Below are positions 1 to 8,180 of a stretch of 64,000 nt of DNA, piece by piece. Made by a program: the position numbers and the translations under genes. Below the pieces are notes generated by a model. It saw nothing but the letters and a program-made list of their open reading frames with translations. It was not told the DNA's origin and searched no databases. Each line of letters starts with the position of its first letter. Within the stretch, counting starts at the first letter, position 1. The stretch lies in assembly GCA_022647725.1 (NCBI GenBank), contig JALCLG010000001.1:1404001-1468000 (forward strand). The letters are read 5' to 3'. This DNA is from Bacilli bacterium. GTDB lineage: Bacteria > Bacillota_I > Bacilli_A > RFN20 > CAG-288.

Positions 1-305
1 CCGGTGACGGAGGACGTGATGGCATGAGCAACCGCCACGGAGGTACTAGCCGAAGTGGAGGCGCTAGGCGAAGTGGAAGTGCTGGGACTGGCCGAATCAG
101 AGACGACGGTACTGGCAGAATCCGAAACAGGCGAGGGACTGGCGGAGGTCGAAGCAACGGATGGATTGGTGGAACCGGAAGGCCCTGTGGACGGACTGGC
201 CGAGGGTGAAGGAGAAGGGGAGGCGCTGTTAACCGTGGATACCCCATGAGCACAGCTCCCAAATAGACAGAGACACATCGCGACAATCCATAATCCTTTT
301 TTCAT
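1..305 (-). CDS. Lipoprotein, N-terminal part (cut by window edge)
   Basis: Only the first 101 codons lie in the window. The ATG is at 305-303, preceded by a purine-rich GGGGGAAAGG. A lysine-rich start and hydrophobic core (MKKGLWIVAMCLC) lead to a lipobox-like LFGSC with Cys18 as the predicted lipid-anchored residue. Everything after about residue 22 is a low-complexity linker of Ser, Pro, Ala and Thr, as found after the anchor of other lipoproteins in this window. The functional domain lies outside, so no function can be assigned. The open plus-strand frames here are antisense shadows of this repetitive linker. Confidence 0.75.
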   Translation of the reverse strand, partial: MKKGLWIVAMCLCLFGSCAHGVSTVNSASPSPSPSASPSTGPSGSTNPSVASTSASPSPVSDSASTVVSDSASPSTSTSPSASTSASTSVAVAHAITSSVT

Positions 306-498
306 TTGGCCTTTCCCCCACTTTTTAAACGCCAGACTCAAATAAACGGAAAAACGGCTGCTATCTTAAAGAAAGCTTGGACCTCAACCCGTAACAGCAT
401 GGAAGGTGCGGTTAAAAAGAAAAAATATTGCCTGGGGGCTGTGAAGGCGAATCTTTTTTTAAAATGGCTGACCGGATCGGATACCCCTATTTATCAAC

Positions 499-507
499 AT
501 TATAGCA
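499..507 (-). promoter_or_regulatory. Extended -10 promoter for the left-edge lipoprotein; otherwise empty 306-719
   Basis: On the minus strand TGCTATAAT is an extended -10 with no clear -35. It would give a leader of about 185 nt before the lipoprotein ATG. The rest of 306-719 holds no convincing gene; a 73-residue plus-strand frame at 306-527 has no ribosome binding site and no protein-like character. Confidence 0.45.
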
Positions 508-719
508 TAAGGCTAAACAGAGCCTAGAAATTTGTTCAATATTGCTACTGTGCCAGTTGCTTAGCAGGACGTGCCCATTAAACCGCTTTCTTTTTCAGGT
601 CTTCCGGAAAGACTCTCTTTCTTGCTTTAGGATACTAAATTGGCTATGAAAAGCTCACTTTTGCGCCTAACGGATAAGCTTTGTTCTTTTCGTTACGTCT
701 TCTCAGCCAAAAATAATCG

Positions 720-747
720 TTGACATTGTCCCAAAAGGGTCTAGACT
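720..747 (+). promoter_or_regulatory. Promoter of the T-box amino acid transporter operon
   Basis: TTGACA at 720-725 matches the -35 consensus and TAGACT at 742-747 is a -10 with a 16-bp spacer. The predicted start near 754 falls at the beginning of the T-box leader. Confidence 0.65.
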
Positions 748-752
748 TTATC

Positions 753-1009
753 TCAAAGCGATGAAGAGGAGCAGTAACTTCTCTCCTGGCCTAAAGCGAG
801 CTGCCGACGATGAGAGGGCAGCGGTCAGAAGAAGCGAACGAACCTTGGAGCTGCCACTTGGAACCAAGTAAAAGTGGACGGGTAAGCCCGTTAAAGCTAG
901 CGAGTGAGCAATCACTCCTAAGGCTGCCTTCGTGAGAAGACGGCAAACTAAGGTGGTACCACGAATAACATTCGTCCTTAGGCTTTCTTAGCCTAGGGAC
1001 TTTTTCTTT
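753..1009 (+). promoter_or_regulatory. T-box riboswitch leader with terminator
   Basis: The T-box motif AAGGTGGTACCACG is at 950-963, followed by the antiterminator partner TTCGTCCTT. A competing terminator (GTCCTTAGGC...GCCTAGGGAC plus T-run) occupies 974-1009. Upstream is a Stem I-like region with AGTA at 773-776, a hairpin around GCTGCC/GGCAGC at 800-822, and further helices at 853-877. T-boxes sense uncharged tRNA and switch on synthetase or amino acid transport genes when that amino acid is scarce. The specifier cannot be fixed by eye: the loop around 835-842 allows CGA (Arg, 839-841), ACG (Thr) or AAC (Asn). Arginine would fit a polar/basic amino acid importer, but that is inference. 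Confidence 0.93.
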
Positions 1010-1054
1010 CCCTGGACTGAAAAGTTTCATTGAACCACATAAAGGAGGTTAATT

Positions 1055-1897
1055 ATGAAACTCAGTAACGTCTTGAAGAAAGTCGGGATGATCAGTTTAG
1101 CAGCGCTGGCGATTGCTTCCTGCAAAGGAACCTCGACCTTCGGTCATGGCGGCGATCTCGATAAGATCCTCTCCTCGAAGACCTTGGTCGTCGGCACGGA
1201 AGCGACGTATGCTCCTTTCGAATACACCGATACGAAAGGCAATGTCTTAGGCTACGATGTCGACGTCATGGGCTTAGTCGGCGATGCCATCAACGCGAAA
1301 TACAACACCACCGTCAAGGTCGTCTTCAAGAATCAGACCTTTGATTCTCTGATCACCTCCCTCAACGCCAATCAGATCGATCTGATCGCCGCTGCTTTCT
1401 CCATCACCGATGAACGGAAGAAGTCGGTGGAATTCTCCACGCCTTATTTCACGGCGGAATCCACCGTCGTCGTCAAGGATACCGATACGACCATCACCTC
1501 GATGGATGCCCTGAAGGCCGCCGTCTGCGGCGCTCAGCTTGGCACCGTCCAGGGCGATACGATCTCCTCCACCAAGGATGGCTGGAACAAGGACAACAAG
1601 ACGCTCACCAGTGTCTCGGATCTGGTCCTGGCTTTGCAGTCAGGCACCATCCAGGCCTTGGTTGTCGAAAAGCCGGTGGCTCAGTCCATTATCGCCAAGC
1701 AGTCGGGACTGAAGATCGTCGATAAGACCAAGATTGACTTCGATGATGCCGGTGATTACGGCATTGCCACCAACTATACGACCGGCGACAGCCTGATTGC
1801 CATCGTCAATGAGGTCATTGCCACCAACACCGCCAACGGCAAACTGACTACCCTCTACGAGGAGGCTGCCAGTAAGGCTGCCGGCAGTAATGCTTAA
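1055..1897 (+). CDS. Amino acid ABC transporter substrate-binding lipoprotein
   Basis: A 280-residue protein of the SBP_bac_3 (polar amino acid) family. The signal peptide ends in a lipobox with Cys23 (AIASC), anchoring it outside the membrane. Family hallmarks include the N-terminal LVVGTEATYAPFEY strand, the ligand-region motif around SITDERKKSVEFSTPYF, and a QLGTVQGD hinge-region strand. AAAGGAGG sits 7 nt before the ATG at 1055. It captures an amino acid and delivers it to the permease and ATPase encoded next, with which it overlaps by 8 bp. Expression depends on the upstream T-box, so the substrate is probably the amino acid read by that leader. The exact substrate is not determined. Confidence 0.93.
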   Translation: MKLSNVLKKVGMISLAALAIASCKGTSTFGHGGDLDKILSSKTLVVGTEATYAPFEYTDTKGNVLGYDVDVMGLVGDAINAKYNTTVKVVFKNQTFDSLITSLNANQIDLIAAAFSITDERKKSVEFSTPYFTAESTVVVKDTDTTITSMDALKAAVCGAQLGTVQGDTISSTKDGWNKDNKTLTSVSDLVLALQSGTIQALVVEKPVAQSIIAKQSGLKIVDKTKIDFDDAGDYGIATNYTTGDSLIAIVNEVIATNTANGKLTTLYEEAASKAAGSNA

Positions 1898-2576
1898 CCT
1901 GTTTTTCACGTATCAGCTCGATTTCGGGCCGGTCTTAAAGGCTACCGGGGAATTCATGCAGGGTGTGGGAATCACCCTGCTCTTTTCCTTGGGAACCGTC
2001 TTTTTCGGAACCTTGCTTGGCTTTATCATCAACCTCGGGCATATGTCCAAACATAAGCCCCTGGCCTGGCTGTGCGGCTTCTATGTCTCCCTGATCCGGG
2101 GAACACCGCTCTTGATTCAGCTGTATATCCTGGCTTACGGCATCCCGATCCTGATGGGCGTCAACGTCAACATCTTCATCTCGGGTCTGGTCGGACTGAG
2201 CCTCAACTCCTCCGCCTATGTGGCCGAGATCTTCCGCAGCGGCATTCAGGCCGTCGATCCCGGACAGAACGAAGCTGCCCGCAGCTTAGGTCTCTCCTCG
2301 TCCTATACGATGAAACATATCATCTTCCCGCAGGCGCTGAAGAACATCCTGCCGGCCATCGGCAACGAGTTTGTCACGGTCGTCAAGGAATCCTCGGTCG
2401 TCTCCATCATCGGCATTGCCGATATCACAAGGGTGGCCGATCTGGTCAAAGCCAGCACCCTCAAGGTGTTTGAAGCCCTGATCTATGCCGCCTTGCTTTA
2501 TTATGTGATCACATCCGTCCTGTCCTGGCTGATCCGGCTGGGAGAAAAGAGGCTCAACAAATATGCAGCCCGCTAA
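1890..2576 (+). CDS. Amino acid ABC transporter permease (HisM/GlnP type)
   Basis: A 228-residue integral membrane protein with about five transmembrane helices. The EAA loop that docks on the ATPase is present ([20 protein letters not shown]), and the segment [20 protein letters not shown] is typical of the His/Glu/Gln permease family. The gene overlaps the binding protein by 8 bp and the ATPase by 14 bp, so the three are translationally coupled. Only one permease gene is present, so the channel is probably a homodimer, as in GlnP-type systems. Confidence 0.93.
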   Translation: MLNLFFTYQLDFGPVLKATGEFMQGVGITLLFSLGTVFFGTLLGFIINLGHMSKHKPLAWLCGFYVSLIRGTPLLIQLYILAYGIPILMGVNVNIFISGLVGLSLNSSAYVAEIFRSGIQAVDPGQNEAARSLGLSSSYTMKHIIFPQALKNILPAIGNEFVTVVKESSVVSIIGIADITRVADLVKASTLKVFEALIYAALLYYVITSVLSWLIRLGEKRLNKYAAR

Positions 2577-3369
2577 CCTGATTTATGACGTCCGGGACTT
2601 GAAGAAATCCTTCAAGACCTTGGATGTCCTCAAAGGCATCTCTTTCCAGGTCGAGAAGGGAAAGGTCTACTCCATCATCGGTTCCTCCGGCGGCGGCAAA
2701 TCCACTTTCTTGCGTTGTCTCAATCTTTTGGAAACCCCGACTTCCGGAACCATCATCTTCGAAGGCAAGACCATCTTCGGCGAGAAGCCTTTAAAGAAGC
2801 CTGCTAACCCGAAGAAGCCTCTCAAAACCAATTACGACATCCTCATCAAAGAGGATGAACTTAATTGCCTTAGGACCAAAGTGCAGATGGTCTTCCAATC
2901 CTTCAATCTCTTCAATAACCTGACTGTCCTCGAGAATGTCACGACCGGTCTTACCGCTCTTAAACACCTCGAACCCAAAGCCGCTCAGGAGAAGGCGCTA
3001 TACCTGTTGGGGAAGGTTGGCGTTGCCGACAAAGCCAATGAGTATCCGATCAAACTCTCGGGCGGACAGAAGCAGCGGGTTGCCATCGCCAGGGCGCTGG
3101 CTATGGAACCGGATCTGATTCTCTTTGATGAACCGACCTCGGCGCTTGACCCGGAGATGGTTAAAGGCGTCCTTAACGTCATTAAAGAACTTGCTGCCAT
3201 CGGCATGACGATGGTGATCGTCACCCATGAGATGAATTTCGCCAAGGATGTCAGCGATGAAGTCGCCTTCATCGACCAAGGCATGATCTTGGAGAAGAAT
3301 ACCCCGGAAGAGCTCTTTGCTCATCCCAAGGAAGCCCGCACGAAGGCCTTCCTGGAAGCTGTCCTCTAG
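2563..3369 (+). CDS. Amino acid ABC transporter ATPase (GlnQ/HisP type)
   Basis: A 268-residue nucleotide-binding subunit that drives amino acid import. It has Walker [10 protein letters not shown] near residue 40, Q-loop region MVFQSFNLF, signature LSGGQKQR, Walker [14 protein letters not shown] and the H-loop VIVTHEM. An insertion rich in Lys and Pro (about residues 72-95) lies between Walker A and the Q-loop. The last 19 codons are duplicated downstream at 3499-3555 as part of a tandem repeat; the functional copy ends at TAG 3367-3369. Confidence 0.94.
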   Translation: MQPANLIYDVRDLKKSFKTLDVLKGISFQVEKGKVYSIIGSSGGGKSTFLRCLNLLETPTSGTIIFEGKTIFGEKPLKKPANPKKPLKTNYDILIKEDELNCLRTKVQMVFQSFNLFNNLTVLENVTTGLTALKHLEPKAAQEKALYLLGKVGVADKANEYPIKLSGGQKQRVAIARALAMEPDLILFDEPTSALDPEMVKGVLNVIKELAAIGMTMVIVTHEMNFAKDVSDEVAFIDQGMILEKNTPEELFAHPKEARTKAFLEAVL

Positions 3370-3498
3370 CATAAAAAAGGCGGAGCCTGATGGGTTCCGC
3401 CTTTTTCAATGGACGTGATTAGTGACCGCGATGATATTTCTTGCACTGCCCGGCAATGAAGGAGCTCAGCTCCGGAGAAAAATCACTTCGCTGGCTGC
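3312..3498. repeat. Tandem duplication, copy A
   Basis: A 187-bp unit carrying the last codons of the ATPase gene, its terminator, and (minus strand) a 26-codon remnant of the malQ 3' end. It is followed head-to-tail by copy B. The copies differ only by 4 deleted bases near the ATPase stop codon; the malQ part is identical. Copy A holds the true end of the ATPase gene. Confidence 0.9.
3373..3406. terminator. Bidirectional terminator, copy A
   Basis: AAAAAAGGCGGA pairs with TCCGCCTTTTT around a short loop, giving T-runs on both strands. It ends the amino acid transporter operon just after its stop codon. Confidence 0.85.
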
Positions 3499-3682
3499 GC
3501 TCTTTGCTCATCCCAAGGAAGCCCGCACGAAGGCCTTCCTGGAAGCTGTCTAGCTAAAAAAGGCGGAGCCTGATGGGTTCCGCCTTTTTCAATGGACGTG
3601 ATTAGTGACCGCGATGATATTTCTTGCACTGCCCGGCAATGAAGGAGCTCAGCTCCGGAGAAAAATCACTTCGCTGGCTGCG
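3499..3682. repeat. Tandem duplication, copy B
   Basis: A 184-bp near-identical second copy. Its malQ tail is the functional 3' end of malQ, while its ATPase tail is a stranded fragment lacking a start. Relative to copy A it lacks CTC and one A, so the fragment ends in AV-stop instead of AVL-stop. This may be a recent slippage or recombination duplication, or an assembly artefact joining strain variants. Confidence 0.9.
3556..3589. terminator. Bidirectional terminator, copy B
   Basis: Same hairpin as at 3373-3406. On the minus strand it follows malQ directly and ends the maltodextrin operon. Confidence 0.8.
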
Positions 3683-5107
3683 GTAGGTCCAGTTCTCGTT
3701 GGAGAGAACGGACGGATGGTTCATCCGGGTATCGTTATCCAGAAGCAGCAGATCCTGAATCGGAACGATGGACATAAAGGTCTTGCCGGCATAGCAGAGG
3801 GAGACTATCGTCCGGGCCAAGGTCTTGAGGTTCTGGTCGTTGTAGGGGACATCAAAGGCGAGGCATTCCCGCCAGAGGTCGCCGGTGACGATGTTAAGCT
3901 CATCGATGCTCAGGCTGTTGAGATAGCCATAGATCGGCATATTGTCGTGGGTGCCGGTATAGCAGACATAGTTTTCTGTGGTGTTGGTCGGCTTGAAGAT
4001 ATTGTCTTCCTTGCCGTCAAAGGCAAACTCCAGCACTTTCATGCCCGGATAGGTGGTCTTCTTCAGAAGATCCTTGACCGGCTGATCCAAGAAGCCGAGA
4101 TCCTCGGCAATGATGGGCAAGGAGGTCTCGCCTTCGAAGAGAGCAAAGCCCGGACCGACCTGCCACTTGCCGATTCTGGCATTCTTCATGCCATAAGGAA
4201 TGGTGTAATAGCCGGCAATGCCACGGAAATGATCGATTCTCAGGATATCGAAATTGCTGAGATTCTTCCGGATCCTTTCATGGAACCAACGGTAGTTGTC
4301 TTTGGCCATATAGGACCAGTCATAGATGGGGTTGCCCCAGAGCTGACCGTCAGCGGAGAACTCATCCGGAGGACAGCCGGCCACCAGGGTCGGGACAAGG
4401 TTCTTGTCAAGAAGGAAGAGCTGGGGATATTTGTAGACTTCCACCGAATCCAAGGCCAGATAGAGGGGCATGTCGCCGATGATCCGGATGCCTTTGGAAT
4501 TGGCGTAGTTCTTCAACGAACGATACTGATTCAGGAATTCATACTGAGTCCAGACATAGAAGAGATAGTCCTCGGGATAGGTCGCTAACGTCGACTCTTC
4601 AATGGCTGGAGTGTAGGTGCGGTAGGCTTTCTCCCAGCTATACCAGGGGGCATAGCCGAAGTGAGACTTCAAGGTCATATAGAAGGCAAAATCCTTGTAG
4701 TCTCCTGCCTTTTCAAAGGCTTTGAAATCCTCACGGGTCCGATCAAAGCGGCTGAAAGCCTTCTTCAAGAGCGGGATGCGGTACTGAAAGAGGTTGGCGT
4801 AGTCGACCCGTTTGCTGTTCTCGTTGAGTCCGGAGGCATGGATTTCCTCATCGGAAAGAAGACCCTTCTCCACCAGGATATCCAGATCGATGAAGTAGTA
4901 GTTCAGGCCGTTGGAGGACGGAGACTGATACGGACTGTCCCCATAGCTGGTGACATTGAGCGGCAGCATCTGCCATAAGTCGCTGTGACTGGCGACGAGG
5001 AAATCAACAAAGTCAAAAGCTGCTTTCCCTAAGGTTCCGATCCCATGGGGCGAAGGGAGGGAGGAGATCGGCATCAGAATTCCGGAGAGACGTTCTTTTG
5101 TGTTCAT
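3602..5107 (-). CDS. malQ: 4-alpha-glucanotransferase (amylomaltase, GH77)
   Basis: A 501-residue cytoplasmic enzyme of normal GH77 length. It transfers alpha-1,4-glucan segments between maltodextrins, releasing glucose and extending chains. The catalytic signature is clear: nucleophile Asp292 in ILRIDHFRG, acid/base Glu335 in IIAEDLG, and stabiliser Asp388 in GTHDN. The N-terminal SPHGIGTLG and SPYQSPSS segments are also typical. It is the last gene of the minus-strand operon 10456-3602, 39 bp after the YesL-like gene, and converges on the amino acid transporter. Its last 26 codons are duplicated at 3419-3498. Confidence 0.96.
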   Translation of the reverse strand: MNTKERLSGILMPISSLPSPHGIGTLGKAAFDFVDFLVASHSDLWQMLPLNVTSYGDSPYQSPSSNGLNYYFIDLDILVEKGLLSDEEIHASGLNENSKRVDYANLFQYRIPLLKKAFSRFDRTREDFKAFEKAGDYKDFAFYMTLKSHFGYAPWYSWEKAYRTYTPAIEESTLATYPEDYLFYVWTQYEFLNQYRSLKNYANSKGIRIIGDMPLYLALDSVEVYKYPQLFLLDKNLVPTLVAGCPPDEFSADGQLWGNPIYDWSYMAKDNYRWFHERIRKNLSNFDILRIDHFRGIAGYYTIPYGMKNARIGKWQVGPGFALFEGETSLPIIAEDLGFLDQPVKDLLKKTTYPGMKVLEFAFDGKEDNIFKPTNTTENYVCYTGTHDNMPIYGYLNSLSIDELNIVTGDLWRECLAFDVPYNDQNLKTLARTIVSLCYAGKTFMSIVPIQDLLLLDNDTRMNHPSVLSNENWTYRSQRSDFSPELSSFIAGQCKKYHRGH

Positions 5108-5146
5108 AAGAGAGTTGACCTTTCGGTAAGATATTCGAAACGGCTG

Positions 5147-5917
5147 CTATTTTGCGGTAGGAGCCGATTTCGTCGTATCAGGAAGCAGATCCAGGCGGAG
5201 ATTCGGACGGGTCTCTTTGACCTCGCCGTCATCATCTTCGTCGACATCTTTCAGCACGTAACTGTCGACGATCTTATAGACGCTCATCATCTCGCTTAAG
5301 ACCGCACCGGTGAAGGACATGGCGATGAACAGCGGGAAGGCCCGGTCGATGAAGACCAGCGGAATCAGGAAGAAGAGCGCAAAGCCGACATCGCCGATGA
5401 GCATCTCCTTGGGATGGGAGAGGGATAAGAGCCAGGCATTCTTCAAAAGCGTCTTGATGGGCAGTTCCATCCGGACATACTGTAGGAAGAAGTAAGCGAA
5501 GAAGCGAGCCAGGAAGAAGAAAAGGAACACATCCAGGACTAAGAACACTGTCAGCCAGAGATGGGTCGCCAGATTGATGTGGAAGAAGAAGAAACCATAG
5601 CCCAAGGCCGCATACACCCCGGTCAAGAGGAGACCTAACAGGATGATGGGGAGATGAAAGGCTTCCTTGAAATGCCGGAAGTAGGCCCGGTAGCGGTGCT
5701 CGGTACGGTTGGCAACGCAGTCTTCAAAACAGGCGTGGAGGCTTGCCAGTCCCGGTCCGATGGTGATGATTCCTAAGGACGTGAGGATGAAGAAGAAGTT
5801 ATCCAGCACCACCGTATCGATGTATCCGATCAGGATATTGATGAACGTGGCAAACGACCCGTAGCGGGAAAGATTCAGTCGCGCGTGAAAGAAATGCTTC
5901 TTTTCCTTTTCAGCCAT
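5147..5917 (-). CDS. YesL/DUF624-like membrane protein
   Basis: A 256-residue protein with about five or six hydrophobic segments and a charged C-terminal tail. The N-terminal block with SLGIITIGPGLASLHACFED resembles the DUF624 (YesL) family, whose members usually sit beside carbohydrate ABC transporters and whose role is unknown. It lies 7 bp after the MsmX-like ATPase gene and 39 bp before malQ in the same operon. Family assignment rests on the N-terminal motif and the neighbourhood. Confidence 0.6.
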   Translation of the reverse strand: MAEKEKKHFFHARLNLSRYGSFATFINILIGYIDTVVLDNFFFILTSLGIITIGPGLASLHACFEDCVANRTEHRYRAYFRHFKEAFHLPIILLGLLLTGVYAALGYGFFFFHINLATHLWLTVFLVLDVFLFFFLARFFAYFFLQYVRMELPIKTLLKNAWLLSLSHPKEMLIGDVGFALFFLIPLVFIDRAFPLFIAMSFTGAVLSEMMSVYKIVDSYVLKDVDEDDDGEVKETRPNLRLDLLPDTTKSAPTAK

Positions 5918-5924
5918 AATTACC

Positions 5925-7196
5925 TTAGAACTTTACCGGGACGCTCTTGCTCTGCAAAGAGTAGACAAGCGTTTCCTGCGTCTCCGGATCGAAGAAATAG
6001 CAACGGCGGCTGTCAATGACGATCTTGGCATCCATATCGGAGTGAACCTGGTAGGAAGAAGGAATGCGGGCGATGTGCTGGACACCATCCAGATCAAAGT
6101 AGAAGTAGATCTCAGCGCCAAGGAACTCAGCCATCTTGATATGGACATCGACAATGGCATCCTCAGCAACGCTGGCTTTGTTTTCCGGGGTGGCTAAGGT
6201 GATGGCTTCCGGACGGATGCCCATCATGATGTCCTTGCCGTTGTACTTGTCGAGCAGATGGCTGCTGTTGACGGACGGATCCAAGGTCATCGTATGATTG
6301 GCGAAGGTGATTTCGGTCTTGTTGTCGCTGACGGCAAGATGGACCTTGATGAAGTTCATCTCCGGCGAACCGATGAAGCCGGCCACAAACATGTTGCAGG
6401 GACTCTCATAGAGGTTCCGCGGAGTATCGAACTGCTGCAGATCGCCGTTATTGAGGACAGCGATACGGTCGGCAATCGTCATAGCTTCGGTCTGATCATG
6501 GGTGACGTAGACGAAGGTGGTATCCAGCTTCTTGTGAAGCTGAGAAATCTGGGAACGCATTTCGGTACGGAGCTTGGCATCGAGGTTCGAAAGCGGCTCA
6601 TCCAACAGGAAGACCTTCGGCGAACGGACCATGGCTCTTCCTAAGGCGACACGCTGACGCTGGCCGCCGGAGAGGTTGGCCGGTTTGCGGTCCAAGAAAG
6701 CTTCCAGGTCCAGGACTTTGGCCACGGCATGGACCTTGCTATCGATCTCTTCCTTGGTATACTTCGTCTGCTTCTTCACGGTGTCGATATACTCGGCTGC
6801 TTCCGCCCCCGGGAGATTCTTATCTTTGCAGTAGACTTTGGCTAATTCAACCCGGGCGGCGATTTCCTTAGGGGTGAGCTTACGGATCTTCAGCGGGAAG
6901 GCGATGTTCTTATAGACCGTCATGTTCGGATACAGCGCATAGTTCTGGAAGACCATCGCGATATCCCGGTCTTTGGGCGAGACATCGTTCATCTTCTTGC
7001 CGTCGATGAGGAGGTTTCCTTTGGAAATGTCCTCGAGACCGGCAATCATACGTAAGGTCGTGGATTTGCCGCAGCCCGACGGACCGACCAGAATGATGAA
7101 CTCCTTATCCTTGATTTCAAGGTTCAGATCTTTGATGACCGACTTCTTCATGCCAGGATAGGTTTTCTGGACATGCTGGAATGTAATGCTTGCCAT
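5925..7196 (-). CDS. msmX: Sugar ABC transporter ATPase (MsmX/MalK/UgpC type)
   Basis: A 423-residue ATPase powering oligosaccharide import. It has Walker A GPSGCGKST (about residues 38-46), Q-loop MVFQNYALYP, signature LSGGQRQR (about 175), Walker B VFLLDEPLSNLDA, H-loop YVTHD, and a C-terminal MOP/TOBE regulatory domain beginning near residue 265. It is longer than the usual 365-375 residues, mainly because of an insertion of about 40 residues (roughly 109-148) in the helical domain after the Q-loop, and also in the C-terminal part. Its place in the operon points to the MalEFG-like components as partners; MsmX proteins often serve several transporters. Confidence 0.93.
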   Translation of the reverse strand: MASITFQHVQKTYPGMKKSVIKDLNLEIKDKEFIILVGPSGCGKSTTLRMIAGLEDISKGNLLIDGKKMNDVSPKDRDIAMVFQNYALYPNMTVYKNIAFPLKIRKLTPKEIAARVELAKVYCKDKNLPGAEAAEYIDTVKKQTKYTKEEIDSKVHAVAKVLDLEAFLDRKPANLSGGQRQRVALGRAMVRSPKVFLLDEPLSNLDAKLRTEMRSQISQLHKKLDTTFVYVTHDQTEAMTIADRIAVLNNGDLQQFDTPRNLYESPCNMFVAGFIGSPEMNFIKVHLAVSDNKTEITFANHTMTLDPSVNSSHLLDKYNGKDIMMGIRPEAITLATPENKASVAEDAIVDVHIKMAEFLGAEIYFYFDLDGVQHIARIPSSYQVHSDMDAKIVIDSRRCYFFDPETQETLVYSLQSKSVPVKF

Positions 7197-7214
7197 TGTG
7201 TTTTTCTCCTATGT

Positions 7215-8180
7215 TTAGCCTTTGACGGCACCGGCAACGACACCTTTGATGATGTACTTCTGGCTGAAGAGGTAGAAGATAATGATCGGGATGATCGTTA
7301 AGACGATCATGGCCATGAAGGCACCGTAGTTGATGTCGCCGTAGCTGCCGGCCATAGCACTCTGAATGGCGACCGGAACGGTCGTCTGGCCTTTCTTATT
7401 GCCTAAGACCATATACGGCAAGAGGTAATCGTTCCAGATCCACATGACGTTGAGAATGGAAATGGTGATGGTGGTCGGCTTGAGGACCGGGAAGACAATC
7501 TTAAAGAAGATCTGCGGAGGGTTGCAGCCATCGATCATGGCGGCTTCCTCAAGATCCTGAGGCACTGACTTCACAAAGCCGGCATACATGAAAGTGGAAA
7601 GGCCGGCTCCGAAGCCAATATATATGATGAGAATACCGAAGATATTGGTCAGATACAGGTCATCGGCCACGCCGGAAAGCGGCAGCATCACCATCTGGAA
7701 AGGAACGATCATGGAGAAGATGATGACATAGTAGATGACCTTGGTCCACCAGGTCTTGACCCGAGTCAGGAACCAGGCGGCCATGGAGGTGAACAGAATA
7801 ATGAGAATGGTCGAGCAGATGGTGACGAAGAAGGAGTTGAGCAGGGCTTTGCCGAAATCCGACTGCTCGATACCGGTCTTATAGTTGGTGAAGCCGGCGA
7901 AGTTCTCCGCCGTCAGGAAAGCAAACGGGGTGGTCGAGATGTAGTTTCTCGACTTGAAGGAATTCATCAGCACCAATAAGAGTGGGAAGATGACCACGGC
8001 TGAGGCGATGATCAGGATGGTGTAGCTGATGATGGCTTCCCACACCTTTTGAGTCCGATAGGAAAGATGCTTCTGACGGTTCGGGATGACATCATTGATG
8101 GTATCCTTCTTCCGGACAAAAAGCCGTCGCTTCTTGGAAGGCTGTTCCGTCGGTGTCTCCAGTTTTTCAGGATCGCTCAT
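7215..8180 (-). CDS. malG: Sugar ABC transporter permease (MalG type)
   Basis: A 321-residue inner membrane permease with six predicted transmembrane helices after a basic cytoplasmic N-terminus of about 50 residues. The EAA docking loop is EEAAMIDGCNPPQIFFKIVF, characteristic of carbohydrate uptake family 1. The C-terminus (SQKYIIKGVVAGAVKG) is typical of MalG-like subunits. It overlaps the malF-like gene by 4 bp and lies 18 bp before the ATPase gene. Confidence 0.92.
   Translation of the reverse strand: MSDPEKLETPTEQPSKKRRLFVRKKDTINDVIPNRQKHLSYRTQKVWEAIISYTILIIASAVVIFPLLLVLMNSFKSRNYISTTPFAFLTAENFAGFTNYKTGIEQSDFGKALLNSFFVTICSTILIILFTSMAAWFLTRVKTWWTKVIYYVIIFSMIVPFQMVMLPLSGVADDLYLTNIFGILIIYIGFGAGLSTFMYAGFVKSVPQDLEEAAMIDGCNPPQIFFKIVFPVLKPTTITISILNVMWIWNDYLLPYMVLGNKKGQTTVPVAIQSAMAGSYGDINYGAFMAMIVLTIIPIIIFYLFSQKYIIKGVVAGAVKG

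Noticed and set aside
24..249. Two plus-strand frames rich in Gly/Arg/Glu
   Set aside because: They are antisense to the Ser/Pro/Thr-rich linker of the minus-strand lipoprotein, and their composition is its complement.
306..527. 73-codon plus-strand frame
   Set aside because: No ribosome binding site, no protein-like pattern, and it crosses the antisense lipoprotein promoter.
791..1030. 79-codon minus-strand frame
   Set aside because: It lies wholly inside the T-box leader and its terminator.
3605..4588. Long plus-strand frame of 327 codons
   Set aside because: Antisense to malQ, which has all GH77 catalytic residues.
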